Below, one piece after another: positions 21,421 to 33,790 of a DNA stretch of 64,000 bases. The stretch's first letter is position 1; each line of letters starts with the position of its first letter. Under the pieces are notes generated by a model that saw only the letters and a list, made by a program, of their open reading frames with translations, was not told where the DNA came from and did not search any database. The translations under genes were made by a program, and so were the position numbers. The stretch comes from Protula sp. h YS-2021 (lineage: Eukaryota; Annelida; Polychaeta; Sabellida; Serpulidae). The stretch spans positions 47,687,256 to 47,751,255 of the forward strand of contig OX457026.1 in assembly GCA_949752745.1 (NCBI GenBank), read 5' to 3'.

Positions 21421-23905
21421 AAGACTCGATGGTCTTAGCGTCCTTCTCTACCAATGGGATGTCCGAATCGCTCCTGACCGATGGCATCCAAACTGTCCTT
21501 TTCAACGGTTGTGCTGCCAACCAAATAACGCTTTATGTCACTCTATTGCGGTCATACCGAAACGCTAGGGCGAAGAAAACGAAGTGCGGTCACCCTGGTC
21601 GGAAAGACGGTCACATGACTTTTGCCGGGACTGCAGTGCAAGTGTAGAAAACAACGGTGCAACAGACAGTTGCAGAACAGTACGATAAGAACTGTTGTCC
21701 AGGACGATATCCTCAACAGGTAAACCGGGACGCAACGCCTGGCACATGCGCCATGTACGAAAAGGCCTCAGGGCACTATGGGCACAAACAGTTTGAGACA
21801 AAAGGAATATCCCTAGAAAGAAGCATAGGCACCTGAAAGTTAAGGCTAAAGTGTCTATCCCAGTAGGAGACAATGCCATTCGTGTGTCACTTCGAGATCT
21901 GGCACTGGAGTTGATAACGATAACGATAACCAAAATTGCCCTTACCGAACAGGTAGGAGGGCACAATGCTGGAGCTGGCAGGTCAGAAGCTGAGGCGGAG
22001 AGCAAGGCACATGCAGCCGGCATTCTAAACGTCTATGGGTGAGAATCGCTATCACGAAGCGGGTCCTTCCTCAATTGGCCTTTAAATCAAAGGAGAGCGT
22101 GCAACACACGCAATATCGAGGAAAGAATAAGAAATGCACTACAGCAGCTCGCGACACAATTTCTGCAGCGGTTGGTTGGCTTAACTCAGTACTGCAGCAC
22201 CCCAGGGCTACGATAACAAGGCCAGAGCAGGCGGGAGATCCAGTCTCGGGCCGACTCACCCATGCCGCCACCACCGACTTCTATGTAGCATGACAGGGGC
22301 ACCAAGAGAGCGGCAGAACTAACATCAAGCACGGAAAGACATTCCCCGTTGGTCACACTGCTTGACGAGATGCAGAATGAGCTCAGCAAATCCATGGATT
22401 CGTAAGTTTCAGGTACTTCATGGGAACCACATCAATTCATGTTCCACTAGACAAACCCATTCCGAGACGTGGTAGGTATTATCCTATGCGAAGGTGGGCA
22501 AGCTGCAACAGTAGACCCGCATGGTTTTAGACTGCAGTCAGAAAGGCCACGGGGCGAGGTGCCAGAGTTTATGGCCCTTAACATACTGCTATGAAAATGA
22601 ATTCCTGAAGCTATTCGACTGAGGGAAGCAATCAAGCATTCACACATCCGGGAAGTTAAGGCTAGCTGGGACGGCATGCAAAGCCAGTGGCGGCGCATTG
22701 AACTTCACGCCCCTCTCGTCCCCAAAACACGTGCCCACATGGCTACTATACTTGCAGCCAGAGGAATGTGTCATAGTGCGGAACTAACCCACACCGAACT
22801 TTTGTCATGCATTGAATTTGTAAATGAGACAGCTGCCATCGTCGTGATGAACCCAGCGTCGATAAGCGTGACCAAACTCATAAGCTCCCTAATCAGAGGA
22901 ACGAAAGAGTTGATCAAATTAAACACATCACTTCCATCTGCCACTGTGCAATAAAGCAGCAACAATGTGCTTCGGACGTTCAAGCTGTCCCAGGATAAGC
23001 CCCTCCAACTTCGACATCCGGAGTAGCTGGGCCAACGGTAATTTTTCCAGATGACCTCTGAGCCATGCTCAACAGGCGGCTTGTCAAGGAGCTTCAGAAT
23101 CGAGCAATTATATTAGCTCTACACAACAGACGATGCATAGCTCCCGAGGTTAAAATAGCGCTCCACACGACACCATCAAAGACCACTGCAACTGGCAAAC
23201 CGAGGGTTGACCCGAACGGTCTTTTTTGGAAAACCAGATATTCTTCACGAAACAGGTTGCAATCACAGAATGCAATCAGTTAGCCCCTGCACAAAGATCT
23301 CGCCCACTGCAACCGAGTATCCATATTAGTATCCCTAACATTGCCCGACATAAAGCACACACTGCAGCGTGCCGACTCCTTGCCAGCAGAAGGCCGGCTT
23401 GCGAGCTTTTAGAAAGCTGAAAGATTTAGGGGCACCCAGAAAGGTAACGAACTGGCTATGCTATGGCTACCTACTACGTTAAGAAAACAAAGTTGTCTTT
23501 CAGCTTATCTCAGGTGGCACACACGAGTCTGGTAATCTGTTACGCGCATGGAAAGGAGAAGAACAACACACTAAAGGAAAGTATAGACAAGCTGTTCTAA
23601 GTTCTAAGGAAGGGTGGCTTAACACTTCTACCACTGACAAATCTGTAGTTCTAGATGTGCTGGTAAAATTGGAAAAGTAAGAAACAGAACCGAAACAGTA
23701 ATCGCATTTTCGGGGCATGTTAGATATTCAACCCTGCAAGGTTTTTCATAACTCCAATTGTATCCTAAAGGTTCATGCGGTTATCCGAATACTCCTGGAG
23801 GCACCGACAGTTCCCTTAACGAGAACATACATCACAGAACCAGTTTCCACTGCCAGAACAAGCCAAACTAGACCTGTTAAAGTGGCTCAACGCACGCCAA
23901 GGGGC
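21421..23905 (+). pseudogene. Body of an outer YR retroelement, mostly unrecognisable; RT/RNase H connection at its right end
   Basis: Most of this stretch has only short reading frames and I cannot assign a domain to 21421-23700. From about 23700 the plus-strand frames resemble the DIRS reverse transcriptase connection region (FRGMLDIQPCKVFHNS, then IRILLEAPTV). They continue into an RNase H-like lead (LPEQAKLDLLKWLNARQG) ending about 23905, where the next terminal repeat begins. The matching downstream RNase H and recombinase pieces appear at 28860-30090. This supports one outer element interrupted by an inner one. The assignment rests on short motifs. Confidence 0.45.
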
Positions 23906-23907
23906 AA

Positions 23908-24165
23908 CACTGTCAGTTCCGTAAACAGCAACAAATGTCTTAGAAGTGCGTTTTATGTGGGTTTTCCTTTGGTTAGATTTACCACACAATAGAAAGAAAC
24001 TTTTTCTTGCAGATAGAATGAACCCTATCCCGCCTTTCATCCAGCGAGAATGCAGATAACACAAAGTGCTACGTCATTGAAGATGTCAATCATTCCCCTT
24101 AAGTGTGGCGTTGTCAACACACGCCATTCTGTGTACTCCGCAATCTTTTGGGAAAAGGGAACTAG
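23908..24165 (+). repeat. DIRS element 1 left inverted terminal repeat
   Basis: Pairs with 28586-28745 in inverse orientation (for example GTGCTACGTCATTGAAGATG against CATCTTCAATGGCGTAGCAC), and with 21110-21420 in direct orientation. Confidence 0.82.
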
Positions 24166-25180
24166 TTCAAGGTGCGAATTTGCTTTTAGTGGTTTTATTA
24201 TATAACTCAAGGACTAGTTTTGCTCATGTAGTAGTTTGGATAAAATTAGCCCGCGATTGAGCAAGAAATTTGGCATCTTGTACTTCGGTCAGGTAGTTGT
24301 TGAGTTTACACGGAACGGTGACACTTACCCAGTCCCGAGAAGTGTGCCTCTCTTCCCCACAGAAGTCTACAGGATCGAACTTACTCACTAGTTTCCAGCA
24401 CACATCACCCAGGAGTCGTTTGAGTCTTTTCAGTCTGCTGTGCCTGCTTAGACTCTAGGCCTTGCTTTGTGTCTGCTCCATCTCTGTATAGCCGGACACG
24501 GTTTTGGCTGTTACTCCTTGGAACTGGTCAGACGTCTATCAGCAGTTGGTGTACTCCCTCAGTCCAGGCGAGAGAAATGCTTTTTGGCCTTTTCTAGCGG
24601 TTTTTCCGGCGTTTTTGACGTCGAAGAACATTTTGAGACCACCGGGGACCGTTATGGCAACGCCTGTACCGTACTCGGTACACTGATCCCATTTCAGCCT
24701 TGTGGGGTTGAGGATGGGGGATACCGAGACGGGCAGTAGCCATTTCGCCCCCCTCTAAGTCCCATCTTGGTCATGGTACCGGGGACTTAGGCCCATAATG
24801 GGTTTACCCTGACCAAGGACCGTCATGGGCACGGGACTAAGTACCTAGGCCCATGTTGGGACTACCTGCCAGAGGCCCGTTTTGGTCACGGGACCGAGGC
24901 CCATGTCGGGATTATGGTACCGGGACCCATAGATCGTGCCCATCATGGTCTGCACCCCGCTTTCACACATGAAAAGCAGCTGGAAAACGCCTAAAAGCAT
25001 TTCTTTCGGTCAGAAAGACAGAATTTGTTCTATTATAGCCCGATAAAGACTGTTAACGCGAGCAACGCTCGGTTACTTGGTAAAATTGTAGTAGTGCCTA
25101 CAGTGTTATGATATATTTATGACTACTTGCAGAATTCTTTTGCAGTCGCCTATGGCTTCTTCTCTGCTTGTCTTTCAGAT
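24166..25180. other. Leader of DIRS element 1
   Basis: Non-coding leader. Between 24640 and 24950 it holds many short variants of GGGACCGAGGCCCATGTCGGG and TTTTGGTCACGGGAC, a low-complexity block. A similar GGGACC/AAATGGGAC block lies in DIRS element 2 at 34230-34350. Confidence 0.55.
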
Positions 25181-26480
25181 ATGACAGATGCCACTCTGCG
25201 TTCGCCTCCCAAGGTGCTGCAGTGCTCCCTCTGTGCGGAATCCGCATACGGTGTGCGATCGGTGTCGAAGGAATAGTGGCTTGCCTCTCTGTGACGAGAA
25301 CGGGAAATCTACACACCGTCAGGGGAAGTACCGGCTGACCAAAACGCAGAGCAGCCAGGACAGGATAGTGGACGGGACTCTGAGGAGCTTCATTTACAAC
25401 ATCAGTTGGCCAGTTAGGGATTCCAGCACATCTCGAGCCTTCTCCCTCTACCCAGGCACTAAATCTGAGTTTTCGGCCTTCTTAGCGTTACAGACACAAA
25501 TGCAAAAGCAAGTACAAGAGTTACAATTGCGCCTGCAGAACCAGGAGTCCACTCCGATACCGAGAAAACGTCATAAGCCGTCGGCTACTATCTCTCGTCC
25601 CCCACCAAAGGACAGCCCTTACACCCCACAGCCACCCCCTCTGCTAGCACATCGGGATACACATCGGGAGTCCGGCTCAGCTAGCGATGAGGATTCCTCG
25701 GAGATCCCACCGTCGTGGCAGGCATCGAGATTGAGTCCAGAGGATGATGACGACCTGCAATCGGTTACATCACCCCACTCAGCAGTCCCTCTCAACAGAG
25801 AACGGGAAATCTACACACAGTCAGGGGAAGTACCGGCTGACCAAAACGCAGAGCAGCCAGGAGAGGACAGTGGGCGGGACTCTGAGGGGCAAGGGTCCGA
25901 GGGCGAGGAGTCAGAGGAGACAACAGACGACAACCCCACTCTGCCCAGTTCCGCCTGCGAGAGATGGATTGTATTAGATCCCCAGGCAGCGGCCAGAGGC
26001 TCTGGAAAGATCCCGCGGTAGCAGGGAGACGCCCAATTGAACCCCCTCTCCGCCGGACCTCACCACACCCCCCCCCCCGCAGCAAGGAGCCCAACCCCTC
26101 GGGAGCCCCATCCACCATAGCCCCCGAAGATGTGCCGTTCAGGGACGCCGTCAAAGGAATTGCTCGGCTGGCTAACAGTACCCTTGGGTCTCCAGGCCTC
26201 GACAAAGAAGATTCCCCCTAAGGATGACCTCACAGACAGTTTTACCTCCGCAGGACTCCCTCCGCAGAACCCACGGACCTTACTACTGGTAGCCCCATAG
26301 ATACCGGAGGCGCCTTGGTTTACCCTGCTCCTCAGGTGCAAGATAGTCAAGACGGTTCCAATCCCACAAAGAAATCCTATTCCAACCCCATTGACAACAT
26401 TTCCACCCAGCCCATCACCTATTGAACCTACACCTTTGTTGCCTGAACAGTCCTTCCTAAAAAGAAAGGCTTCTCACAAA
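25181..26480 (+). pseudogene. DIRS element 1 gag-like protein (broken)
   Basis: Candidate frames include a short one from ATG 25181 and a 277-codon frame at 25188-26021. Visible features are a coiled-coil-like Gln-rich segment (QTQMQKQVQELQLRLQNQE), proline-rich stretches and a long acidic Ser/Glu/Asp tract. An 85-base block (25299-25387) is repeated at 25799-25887 (GGGGAAGTACCGGCTGACC), so part of the frame is an internal duplication. DIRS element 2 encodes a related REREIYTQSG segment on the other strand. Gag identity is inferred from position and composition. Confidence 0.5.
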
Positions 26481-26489
26481 AAAATAGTA

Positions 26490-27461
26490 GATAAAATGGA
26501 ATAATTTCGCATCCTGGTGCAGCAAGTCTAAGCAAGTCTAAGACCGTTTCAGGTCTCTCCAGTGATAGCGGACATTTTAGATCACCTATTCACAAACGAG
26601 GGTGTAAAAGTAAGCTCCATTGATGGTTACAGAGCAGCCATAGGTTCCAGACTCAAGGCTTCAAACGGCTATGATCCAGGGGACGACACATCCATCTCTC
26701 AATTGATCCGTCATTTCAACGTAAACTCACCCCCTAACTCGTCTCACTTACACGATGAGACCTCTCCCTAGTACTGAGATACCGTCAGCGCCCGGACATC
26801 TTTGGGGACGAAGTAATCTCAGCCAAAAATGCCACGGTAGGGTTCACTTTCCTGCGAGCCCTTACCTCAGGCAAAAGGAGCAGCGAGATACATGCCCTGG
26901 ACAGGACGGTAAGCAAAGAGAACAAGGAGTGGAAAAACATCACCCTCGTCCCTCGTCCCCGGCTTCATGGGCAAAACCCACATCATTACACATGGGATGG
27001 ACACTTTTAGCCACATCAACTTACCATCCCTACCAGACGAACAGTCCTCCGAGGACTAAGTCTCTTTGTGCCCCGTCAAAGCCCTACGTCGACATCTAGA
27101 GCACTCGCAGGTATACAGATCAGAAAACCAAAAGGCTCTTATTATCTCCCATATGTCCAAGTTCAATAAAGATCTCTCAAAGCAAACCATTTCCAACTAC
27201 ATTAAAGAGGTCATTATGGAAGCGTATGATGAGGCACAATCAGACACAGCTCTTCAGTCAGAGTTAAAAGTAAAAGCCCATCAAGTCAGACAGGTTGCAG
27301 ACTCACTTAGGGTATTACGTAATGTGTCGTTGTCAGATATACTTAAAACAGGTGGCTGGGCTTCTCCCAATTCCTTCTGTAAGTATTATCTTAAAGACTT
27401 CTCCCAAGATGAACTATCAGGCCTCTATTCTCTGGGGCCCTTCATAGCCATTACTACTTAA
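26490..27461 (+). pseudogene. DIRS tyrosine recombinase (frameshifted)
   Basis: This is a YR integrase that would insert a circular cDNA without target duplication. Visible parts are the core-binding domain (PVIADILDHLFTNEGVKVSS, then GYRAAIGSRL, 26545-26771), catalytic Arg I in TSGKRSSEIHAL (about 26875), the segment SKQTISNYIKEVI, the HxxR box KAHQVRQVADSL (about 27270), and the end of the active site GGWASPNSF followed by KYYL with the candidate nucleophile Tyr (about 27385). Frameshifts near 26760 and 27060 separate the domains. All catalytic landmarks remain. The stop is at 27459-27461, after SLGPFIAITT. Confidence 0.87.
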
Positions 27462-28480
27462 TTGTCCCTCTGTTACAGATTACCCACTCCAAGACCCAAA
27501 GGCAAGGGCAAACAAAAGGGAGGCTATGCCAAGAACCGTGCTACCAGCCACTTCAAACCCAAGAAATAGCCAGTGCACCACCCCACCGGCTACATCCCGT
27601 ACTTCAGTTCTGCCGACTCTGTGGCGTTGGCTACCGTGTATACTTCCGAGTGTGTTTTGGAACTTTAGTATTTTAGTTATCTAAGGAACGGTTTAGAATC
27701 ATACGGTGACTGTGAACCACACCCTGGCCTCAGCAACTTCAGAGCTTTCTTTGATTCAAAGGTATCTCAGTACTAGAGAGAGGTCTCGGGTACTCCCCGT
27801 CCCAGCGTTTCCGCAGTCCCGGACCATACTGAGAGCCAAGAGGTCATCAAGGGTCTGTGTCACAGTGACCATGTGACCAAGGCCCATAGTACCATTATGG
27901 GCCTAAACGTGAAATTATCAGTATTTAGTGAGTGTTATCACTAGGATTCCTTCCAATCCAAGTTATTGAGTGTTTTAAAGCTTCTAGTCATCTAATTTGT
28001 CGAAATTTCCAGTCGATTTCGCACAAATTTTGTGTTTTAAGCGGTAATGATTTAGAGCAATTCTAACATTTACCCAGGTTTTTTAGACTTAAGCACGCTT
28101 TTGTAAGACACAGTCAATAAATCAGTGTTATTGTTATCTTCAACTCAGAGCTTAGAGTATCCCTGGTTGGAATCCATCCAGTGACAGGCAGGAGGGGCAT
28201 GGTAAAGGATACTCAGTCAGTCAGCTATTTTGACATCGTTATACGAAAGGTTTACTATTCGTTACCAGATCCTATCAAGGGCTAGGAGGGTCCCCCTTCC
28301 TTTCCCTACCAAGGTCTTGGAAAACAAATAAAACAAGCAATCTTACATTTTCGATTTTATTTAACTTCAATTCAGTCCCATCTAACGGGCTTATTTCGCA
28401 AGCTCTTACGAATACTTGCAGTTTGCGACCCTTTTTTCGCGCAGTTCTTTAGAATGGCAGGCTCCCCTGCTCCGGACTTT
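27462..28480 (+). other. DIRS element 1 3' region
   Basis: Just after the recombinase stop, an open stretch encodes a Lys/Gly-rich basic tail (RPKGKGKQKGGYAKNR, about 27490). The remainder to 28480 has no recognisable gene. Confidence 0.45.
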
Positions 28481-28486
28481 AGTCCC

Positions 28487-28560
28487 ATATAAAAGTAGAG
28501 ATAAGTGAATTCTAAGCTTTTGCGAAGTAAAACTAAGGTTTTATTTCGTAAAACGAGCTT
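28487..28560 (-). repeat. Candidate DIRS internal complementary region
   Basis: CCCATATAAAAGTAGAGATAAG and GAATTCTAAGC match, inverted, the outer part of the 21110-21420 terminal repeat. Their position just inside the right terminal repeat is where DIRS elements carry the internal complementary region used to join cDNA ends. Palindromes such as CTTTTACGAGTAAAAG follow. Confidence 0.55.
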
Positions 28561-28585
28561 TTACGAGTAAAAGGTTTAACGGGTA

Positions 28586-28745
28586 TGATTGACATCTTCA
28601 ATGGCGTAGCACTTTGTGTCATCTGCATTCTCACTGGTCGACTGGATGAAAGGCGGGATAGGGTTCATTCTATCTGCGAGAAAAAGTTTCTTTCTATTGT
28701 GTGGTAAATCTAACCAAAGGGAAACCCATATCAAAATGGAGAACG
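28586..28745 (-). repeat. DIRS element 1 right inverted terminal repeat
   Basis: Inverse copy of 23908-24165. It ends in a palindromic GCGCTTTTACTTGTAAAAGC at about 28754-28773. Confidence 0.82.
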
Positions 28746-28859
28746 TGAATCGCGCTTTTACTTGTAAAAGCTAGTTTTCGAAAAAAATACGTTAGTGCAG
28801 TGAAACAGGTCTTGCGAATGTTCGGGCCAGAAAATCGAGGGCATAGACGCACTTTGTTC

Positions 28860-30090
28860 CATCGACTATGATTGCGCAGCACTCAACATAAGAAGGAAGG
28901 AAAGCACACGCTTACCCAAACTGCTAGAAGCCACAAAGGAGGTATTAGAACTAGCAATGCGCAACCAAATCCCCTGCCACCTCACCACATACAAGTGAGC
29001 CTGAACTTACTGTCACATGGGAGATATTACAAGAGCAGTGGACCCTAGGCGAACATGTATTTGGCTAGATCCAGGAGGATTTGTGATAGAGGAACCAGAG
29101 GTGGAATTGTTGTGTGGCTAGATACTAGAGGGGTCTGCGGAGAGACCAGATAGCGATAAAACGTTCTGTATCATAACGGCAGCACCAGCGAACTCCGTAT
29201 CGTCTCTATTTCCGTTGCTACCACATCGATAGAGGCGACAATGGATCGACTTTCAGTGAGGCCTCTGGCGCTACACAGCCCAGTTGGGAGTATTGGCACT
29301 CCAACCCACAAATACTAAATCTTCCCCTGTGGTGTCTAAAATGATCTGCTTGAAAAAGTAAGGCTTTCCAGCACCAGTGGTAGCAAGGGTGCAAGAGGTA
29401 CACGCCAGGTCCTTTTATGACACACAGTGGAAGATGTTCAAAAGATTGTGTTTGCTTCAGTTTGTAGATCCGGTAGAAGCTATGGCTCCTCCACTACCAG
29501 AGTTGTTGATATGCGTATTTGAAGAGCAAAGGTGGAACATAGAACGGAATAAGGCGACTTTGGAACGGAATTGAAAAGCGCGACGTGCTACGATGCGGAC
29601 CAAAACGAAATTCTTTCAAAAGTAATGCGCAGTTCCTGATTGTAAAGACCACAATGCAGCAAAATGTGGTACTATGGAATTTGAAAGTGGTTATAGATTA
29701 TTTACAAGGTGCAGTGTTTTGGCAGGACACCCCACTACTGAAGCTGGCGTTCAAGGTGACATTCTCATTCGCGTTAGCCTCAGATACGCGTAGAGATGAG
29801 CTACCTCAAGCAATTCGAAACCTAGGACGGCAGCGCCTCATATTTTCTTTTATTCCATATATTCGTAGAAACATAGGGAAGCAGACCATATCCAACCATC
29901 TATGGACGGCGATAGTGACAGTCTATGACTTTGCGGAAGAAGGTGGAGCAGCCGGCAATGCTGATAATGCCTTCCACGAGATGTATTTTTGGATATTTGC
30001 ACAACTATACCAGAGATTGGTTTTCCAAACTGTGCCACATGTTGCCTCTAGTCGCCGAATCATTAATGGACACCAAATACAGTAACACAG
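28860..30090 (+). pseudogene. RNase H and tyrosine recombinase remnant of the outer YR retroelement
   Basis: Plus-strand frames show an RNase H-like part (LLEATKEVLELAMRNQIPCH about 28920, then VTWEILQEQWTLGEHVF about 29010 with EPEVELL). A recombinase core-binding part follows (ARSFYDTQWKMFKRLCL about 29408). The catalytic region follows in the 166-codon frame at 29585-30085 (LWNLKVVIDYLQG, then LASDTRRDELPQAI with candidate Arg I, and IGKQTISNHLWTAIVTVYD). No clear HxxR box or Tyr is visible. The order RNase H then YR is that of DIRS-like elements and continues the fragment ending at 23905. Confidence 0.6.
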
Positions 30091-31320
30091 AGGGGCAGCT
30101 ACTATGTTGCGGGTCAAAAGAAACAGGCTTTAATGGGCAGACCAGCATGAACCACCGAGCGTTCAAGGGCCTCAGTAAAGGCAACGCGGGGCAGTAGAGA
30201 GCCAGATACAACACATCGCCCGACCACAGAGACGGCATACGAATCATTCCTGTCGCACATTGGCCGGTACTTATTATGGTCGACAGTGGGCATAGTAGTT
30301 ACTGAAACAAACTGAACTACCCACAACCCTGTATTTTAGTTAAGCTGGATTATGGTGACATTACATTAAAACGAAGTTATTCATTATAGGTAGATCAGAT
30401 AGATAGACAGATAGATAGAAAGTGAGTGCGATGCCGTGGTAACGCAATGGGGACTAACATTCTGGTGACAGATTGGGCTACTAGAACAGGTAACGCGGGT
30501 AGAGAACAAAGGCAATAACACATAGTACCATGGTTGCACAGTAGTTACCAAGAGGGCACCACGCCATAGCATACTATGTGCGTTATATGCATTATATGGA
30601 CTTGTGTATTAAACCTTCTCCACTAACCGAACACAAGTATCTGTCTTCGTTAGGAAAGAAAAATAGGGTATGCTGATGTGTTACCAACCAAGGTGAATAA
30701 CGATGGGAACGTGTGACGTAGTGTAAGTAACGCAATACCAGATGGGGAGAAACAACGAGTGGTACCGGGTATCGGGTAGAAACCAAGACATTATGAAACA
30801 AATAAAAGAACTCGATTTTCAAGTAGTAATTCCATTTCCTGAAACGTATTCTCGCCTAGAGCATTGAACAGTAAACAGCTCAAGATGGACATGAATGCCT
30901 CAAACTGCTAGAAATATCAGAAACAAAACTCACGCTCTGTCAAAAGAAGCTGCAAGACATTTGTATTAACAAAATGCACATTTCTACCCTTCACTATTTC
31001 TTGTTAAGTACATGTATTGTAACGACAACTTAACAATCGAGATAATACATCTTTAATAGATTCTCCGGCGTCAATAAGCCAAAGTAGGAAATGACCTTTT
31101 TTGGGGAAGCAGCCTCCTCCCACGATTTTCTAAAGTAGATACTAATCAAGATCAAGGCATATTAAATAAGCTCTTGTAGTATTGCTAACTTTCATAAAGT
31201 CAAATAATTTTCTATGAAGCCTGGAACTACCACCTCAAGTCTTTGACCTGTAAAATAATCAGCATTAAGACATTTGATAAACTCTTCTAAAATTGCAGTA
31301 GAAGATAAAGCTATCGTTTT
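30091..31320. other. No gene recognised; GATA microsatellite
   Basis: A (GATA)/(GACA) repeat lies at 30390-30420. Other frames are short and have no recognised domain. Part may be the 3' end of the outer YR element. Confidence 0.5.
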
Positions 31321-31332
31321 ATTTTCGTAAAA

Positions 31333-31560
31333 CGCGCTTTTACAAGTAAAAGCGCAATTCGCGTTCTTATCTTTTAGATGGATTCCCTTCTGGTTGTGTA
31401 TTACCACGCAAATAGAAATGAACCTTTTTCTTAAAGTTAGAATGGTCATATTCCACTCTCCATCCATCAACCAATGAGAATGAGGGGATTCTTAGTATAA
31501 CGTCATTTGAAGCCATATGTCATTCCCTTTAAGCCTCAATTTGGGTGGTATCAACCCAAC
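31333..31560 (+). repeat. DIRS element 2 left terminal repeat
   Basis: It is a diverged relative of 23908-24165 (shared ACCACGCAAATAGAAATGAAC, CATCAACCAATGAGAATG, ACGTCATTTGAAG). The palindrome GCGCTTTTACAAGTAAAAGCGC is at its outer side. Confidence 0.68.
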
Positions 31561-32173
31561 CCAGGCTTTTCGCGTGGGGGATGGGACGGAGACTAGGCTA
31601 AAGTGGAAAACGCGAATTGCGCTTTTATGCATAAAAGCGAGAGACACATTGCGTAAAGTCCTAAGAGAATTCGCAACTTGCCTAACTTGATTTGTTTTAA
31701 TCTTTAGCTACAACTGAAGAACCGCAGTGATTTCATGGGGCACAATGTCACTAAACCCTCAGAAATCTGCTGTTCTGGTAAGGGTGTTAGGCATATGTGA
31801 TCGAAGGTGCCCATCCCATGGGTACTGATATGGTCTTACCCATGAAACCTTGGGACGAGGTAGACCTTTTCGAGGTCCCACTGTCTTTTCTTACCGTTCT
31901 GCCAAGAGCCCAGACGCTATGACGGCTCTGTAATCCTCAATGGAGGTCACTTTTAACCTCTCATCTGTACCGAGATAATCTAAGAAGCCCGCTACTACCG
32001 ATGGAGAGGCTTGAAACGGATCTAGTTTAGACTGGAGCACCACGAGGCAAATTTGTTCCACTGAACCCTATAAATCTTTGCTGTGGATTGGCTATTAACC
32101 ATTTTACTTACTACCCTCTCGGAGATACCTTTTTTTCTTTAGGAAGGACTAGTTAGGCACCATTTGTACAGGT

Positions 32174-32846
32174 TCAGTGGTTGGGGGAGCGGGGCTGGGT
32201 GGAAGCGTTACTAATGTGGCTAGGATAGAAGATTGTAGAAGCAGGGCAAATCATGGGGCTTCCGGCACCCATGGGGCTACTAATAAGAATGAGCGTGGCT
32301 TCAGCTCGATTATTTTCTGTAAGACTTGAAACAGTATTGCCTGTGGGAGAAAAGGCGTAAAGTACTTCTTGAACTGGCAATGGGCAGCTGAGGGCGTCTT
32401 CTGCCCAGGGTAACGGATATGGATAGGGGAGACAGACCTGTGTCGTTAAGTCGTCATGGAGTTGGTGAATAGGTCTAGGGTAGGCGTCCCCAATGGCGAC
32501 TGGCTTACCAACCACTGGAAGGATGAGTGGAAAAGGTACCATTCGGTATGGATGATTCGGCCCACCCTGGAGGCCAGGTCTGCCAAGAAATTTTGTTTCC
32601 CTGCTAAATGACGGGCTATGACACTGTGTAATGCGACACTGGCGGGCGAAAGAGAGAATTTCGAGTTCCAGTTTTGATAGAGAAAGGGATCTGGTTCTGG
32701 CCGTCGAGTTGTCTAACAGTATTAAAACTGCTTAGTAGATAGTTCAGTTTGTTTAGGGCTATCCCGACTACTCGTAATTCTAGCCAATTCACGTGGTACC
32801 TGCTAAGGAAGGGGGCCATGTCCTTTCCCATATCTGACCTTGGCAA
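32174..32846 (-). pseudogene. DIRS element 2 RNase H-like region
   Basis: On the minus strand, the frame ending near 32616 carries YHVNWLELRVVGIALNKL, resembling the RNase H motif around HINxLEL in DIRS polyproteins. The next frame (32542-32174) carries PWAEDALSCPLPVQEVLYAF, which resembles the C-terminal end of the DIRS RT-RNase H protein. The frames are offset and the reverse transcriptase is not present upstream. Gag-like sequence joins directly at about 32800, so an internal deletion is likely. Confidence 0.55.
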
Positions 32847-33790
32847 TGTATTCTCCGATGTCGTGCTAATTTCCGAGGAGGGAAGGCGGAATTGGGAGGA
32901 TGGCGGTATATATCCCGTTTCTCCCTCCGACTTCCCTTCCTCTGAGTACTGTTAATCTGAGTCCTGTTCGGGATCATCCTTGTGCTCTGTGGCTTAGTTT
33001 GAATATCTCCTGACTGTGTATATATTTCACGTTCCGGGACTGAGCGGGATTGATGATAACGGAAATGTAACTGTCTGTAGCAACTCTTCCTTCCTTTTCC
33101 TCTCCGACTAGGCCCGAAACTTATCCCGAAGGGGGAACTCTGTGGGCTCCCCATCGCTGATCACTTCCACCTCGGCAGGTTGATTGCCTGGGCCCAGCGA
33201 AGGGGGGACCGTGGGTGTCAAGTGGAGGACGAGAGACAGTGGCAGGCGGTTTACGTCTTGTTCTGGTTTGCAGGCCAGTACCCTGCCGCTGTATTTGTTG
33301 CTGGAGGTCTTGCTGTTGTCTTTGTAACTTGGACTGCAAGAATAAAAAGGCCGAGAACTTGCTGGGTATGTGTGGAATCCGTGGAGGAGAAGACAGTTCT
33401 TGACCTCGAGCCAGTGTGCGTGACCGTGACTAGTTTAGGGGTGGCTTTGGGTTTCTGTTCTGTTTTCCCTTCTGACTTGTCGGGATCAGTGGGGGTAATT
33501 GCCTATGCTTTCCTTAAGGTTTCCAGTTCTTTCCCTTCTGGAATGTCTATATCTGCCACTGTTTCGGAAAAGGCTTTCCTTCGTGACTTTTTGTCCTTGT
33601 TGCCCGAGGTGACTGCGTCGAACTCTGATCCTGTATCCATTTTAACGGGGAAGGAAACCTGTTCTAGCATCACTGAGCTGGCCTTCCGCATGGTTTCTTC
33701 CACAAACTCGGGAGTAATGAATGGGACCGAGGAAAGAGCTTTGCGATTTTCCCATCTACGATCGTTTCGTATTGTGTTTTTATGAATTAG
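32790..33790 (-). pseudogene. DIRS element 2 gag-like region
   Basis: Minus-strand frames give MQSKLQRQQQDLQQQIQRQ (Gln-rich, coiled-coil-like, about 33339), a proline-rich segment with TRRKPPATVSRPP, and VPEREIYTQSGDI. These parallel LQNQE, KPSATISRPPP and REREIYTQSGEV in element 1. An N-terminal acidic/Lys-rich segment lies at 33503-33703. The frame is broken in several places. Confidence 0.55.

Larger units (their letters stand above)
23906..28748 (+). mobile_element. DIRS-type tyrosine-recombinase retroelement 1 (internally deleted)
   Basis: Inverted terminal repeats at 23908-24165 and about 28586-28745 bracket a gag-like frame and a tyrosine recombinase. A piece matching the outermost terminal repeat lies just inside the right end (28487-28560), the position expected for the internal complementary region of DIRS elements. 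No reverse transcriptase or RNase H is found between gag and recombinase, so the element is a deletion derivative. Confidence 0.72.

Noticed and set aside
21565..22023. 152-codon minus-strand frame
   Set aside because: Low-complexity hydrophobic and Ser-rich translation with no domain, inside a decayed retroelement; probably chance.
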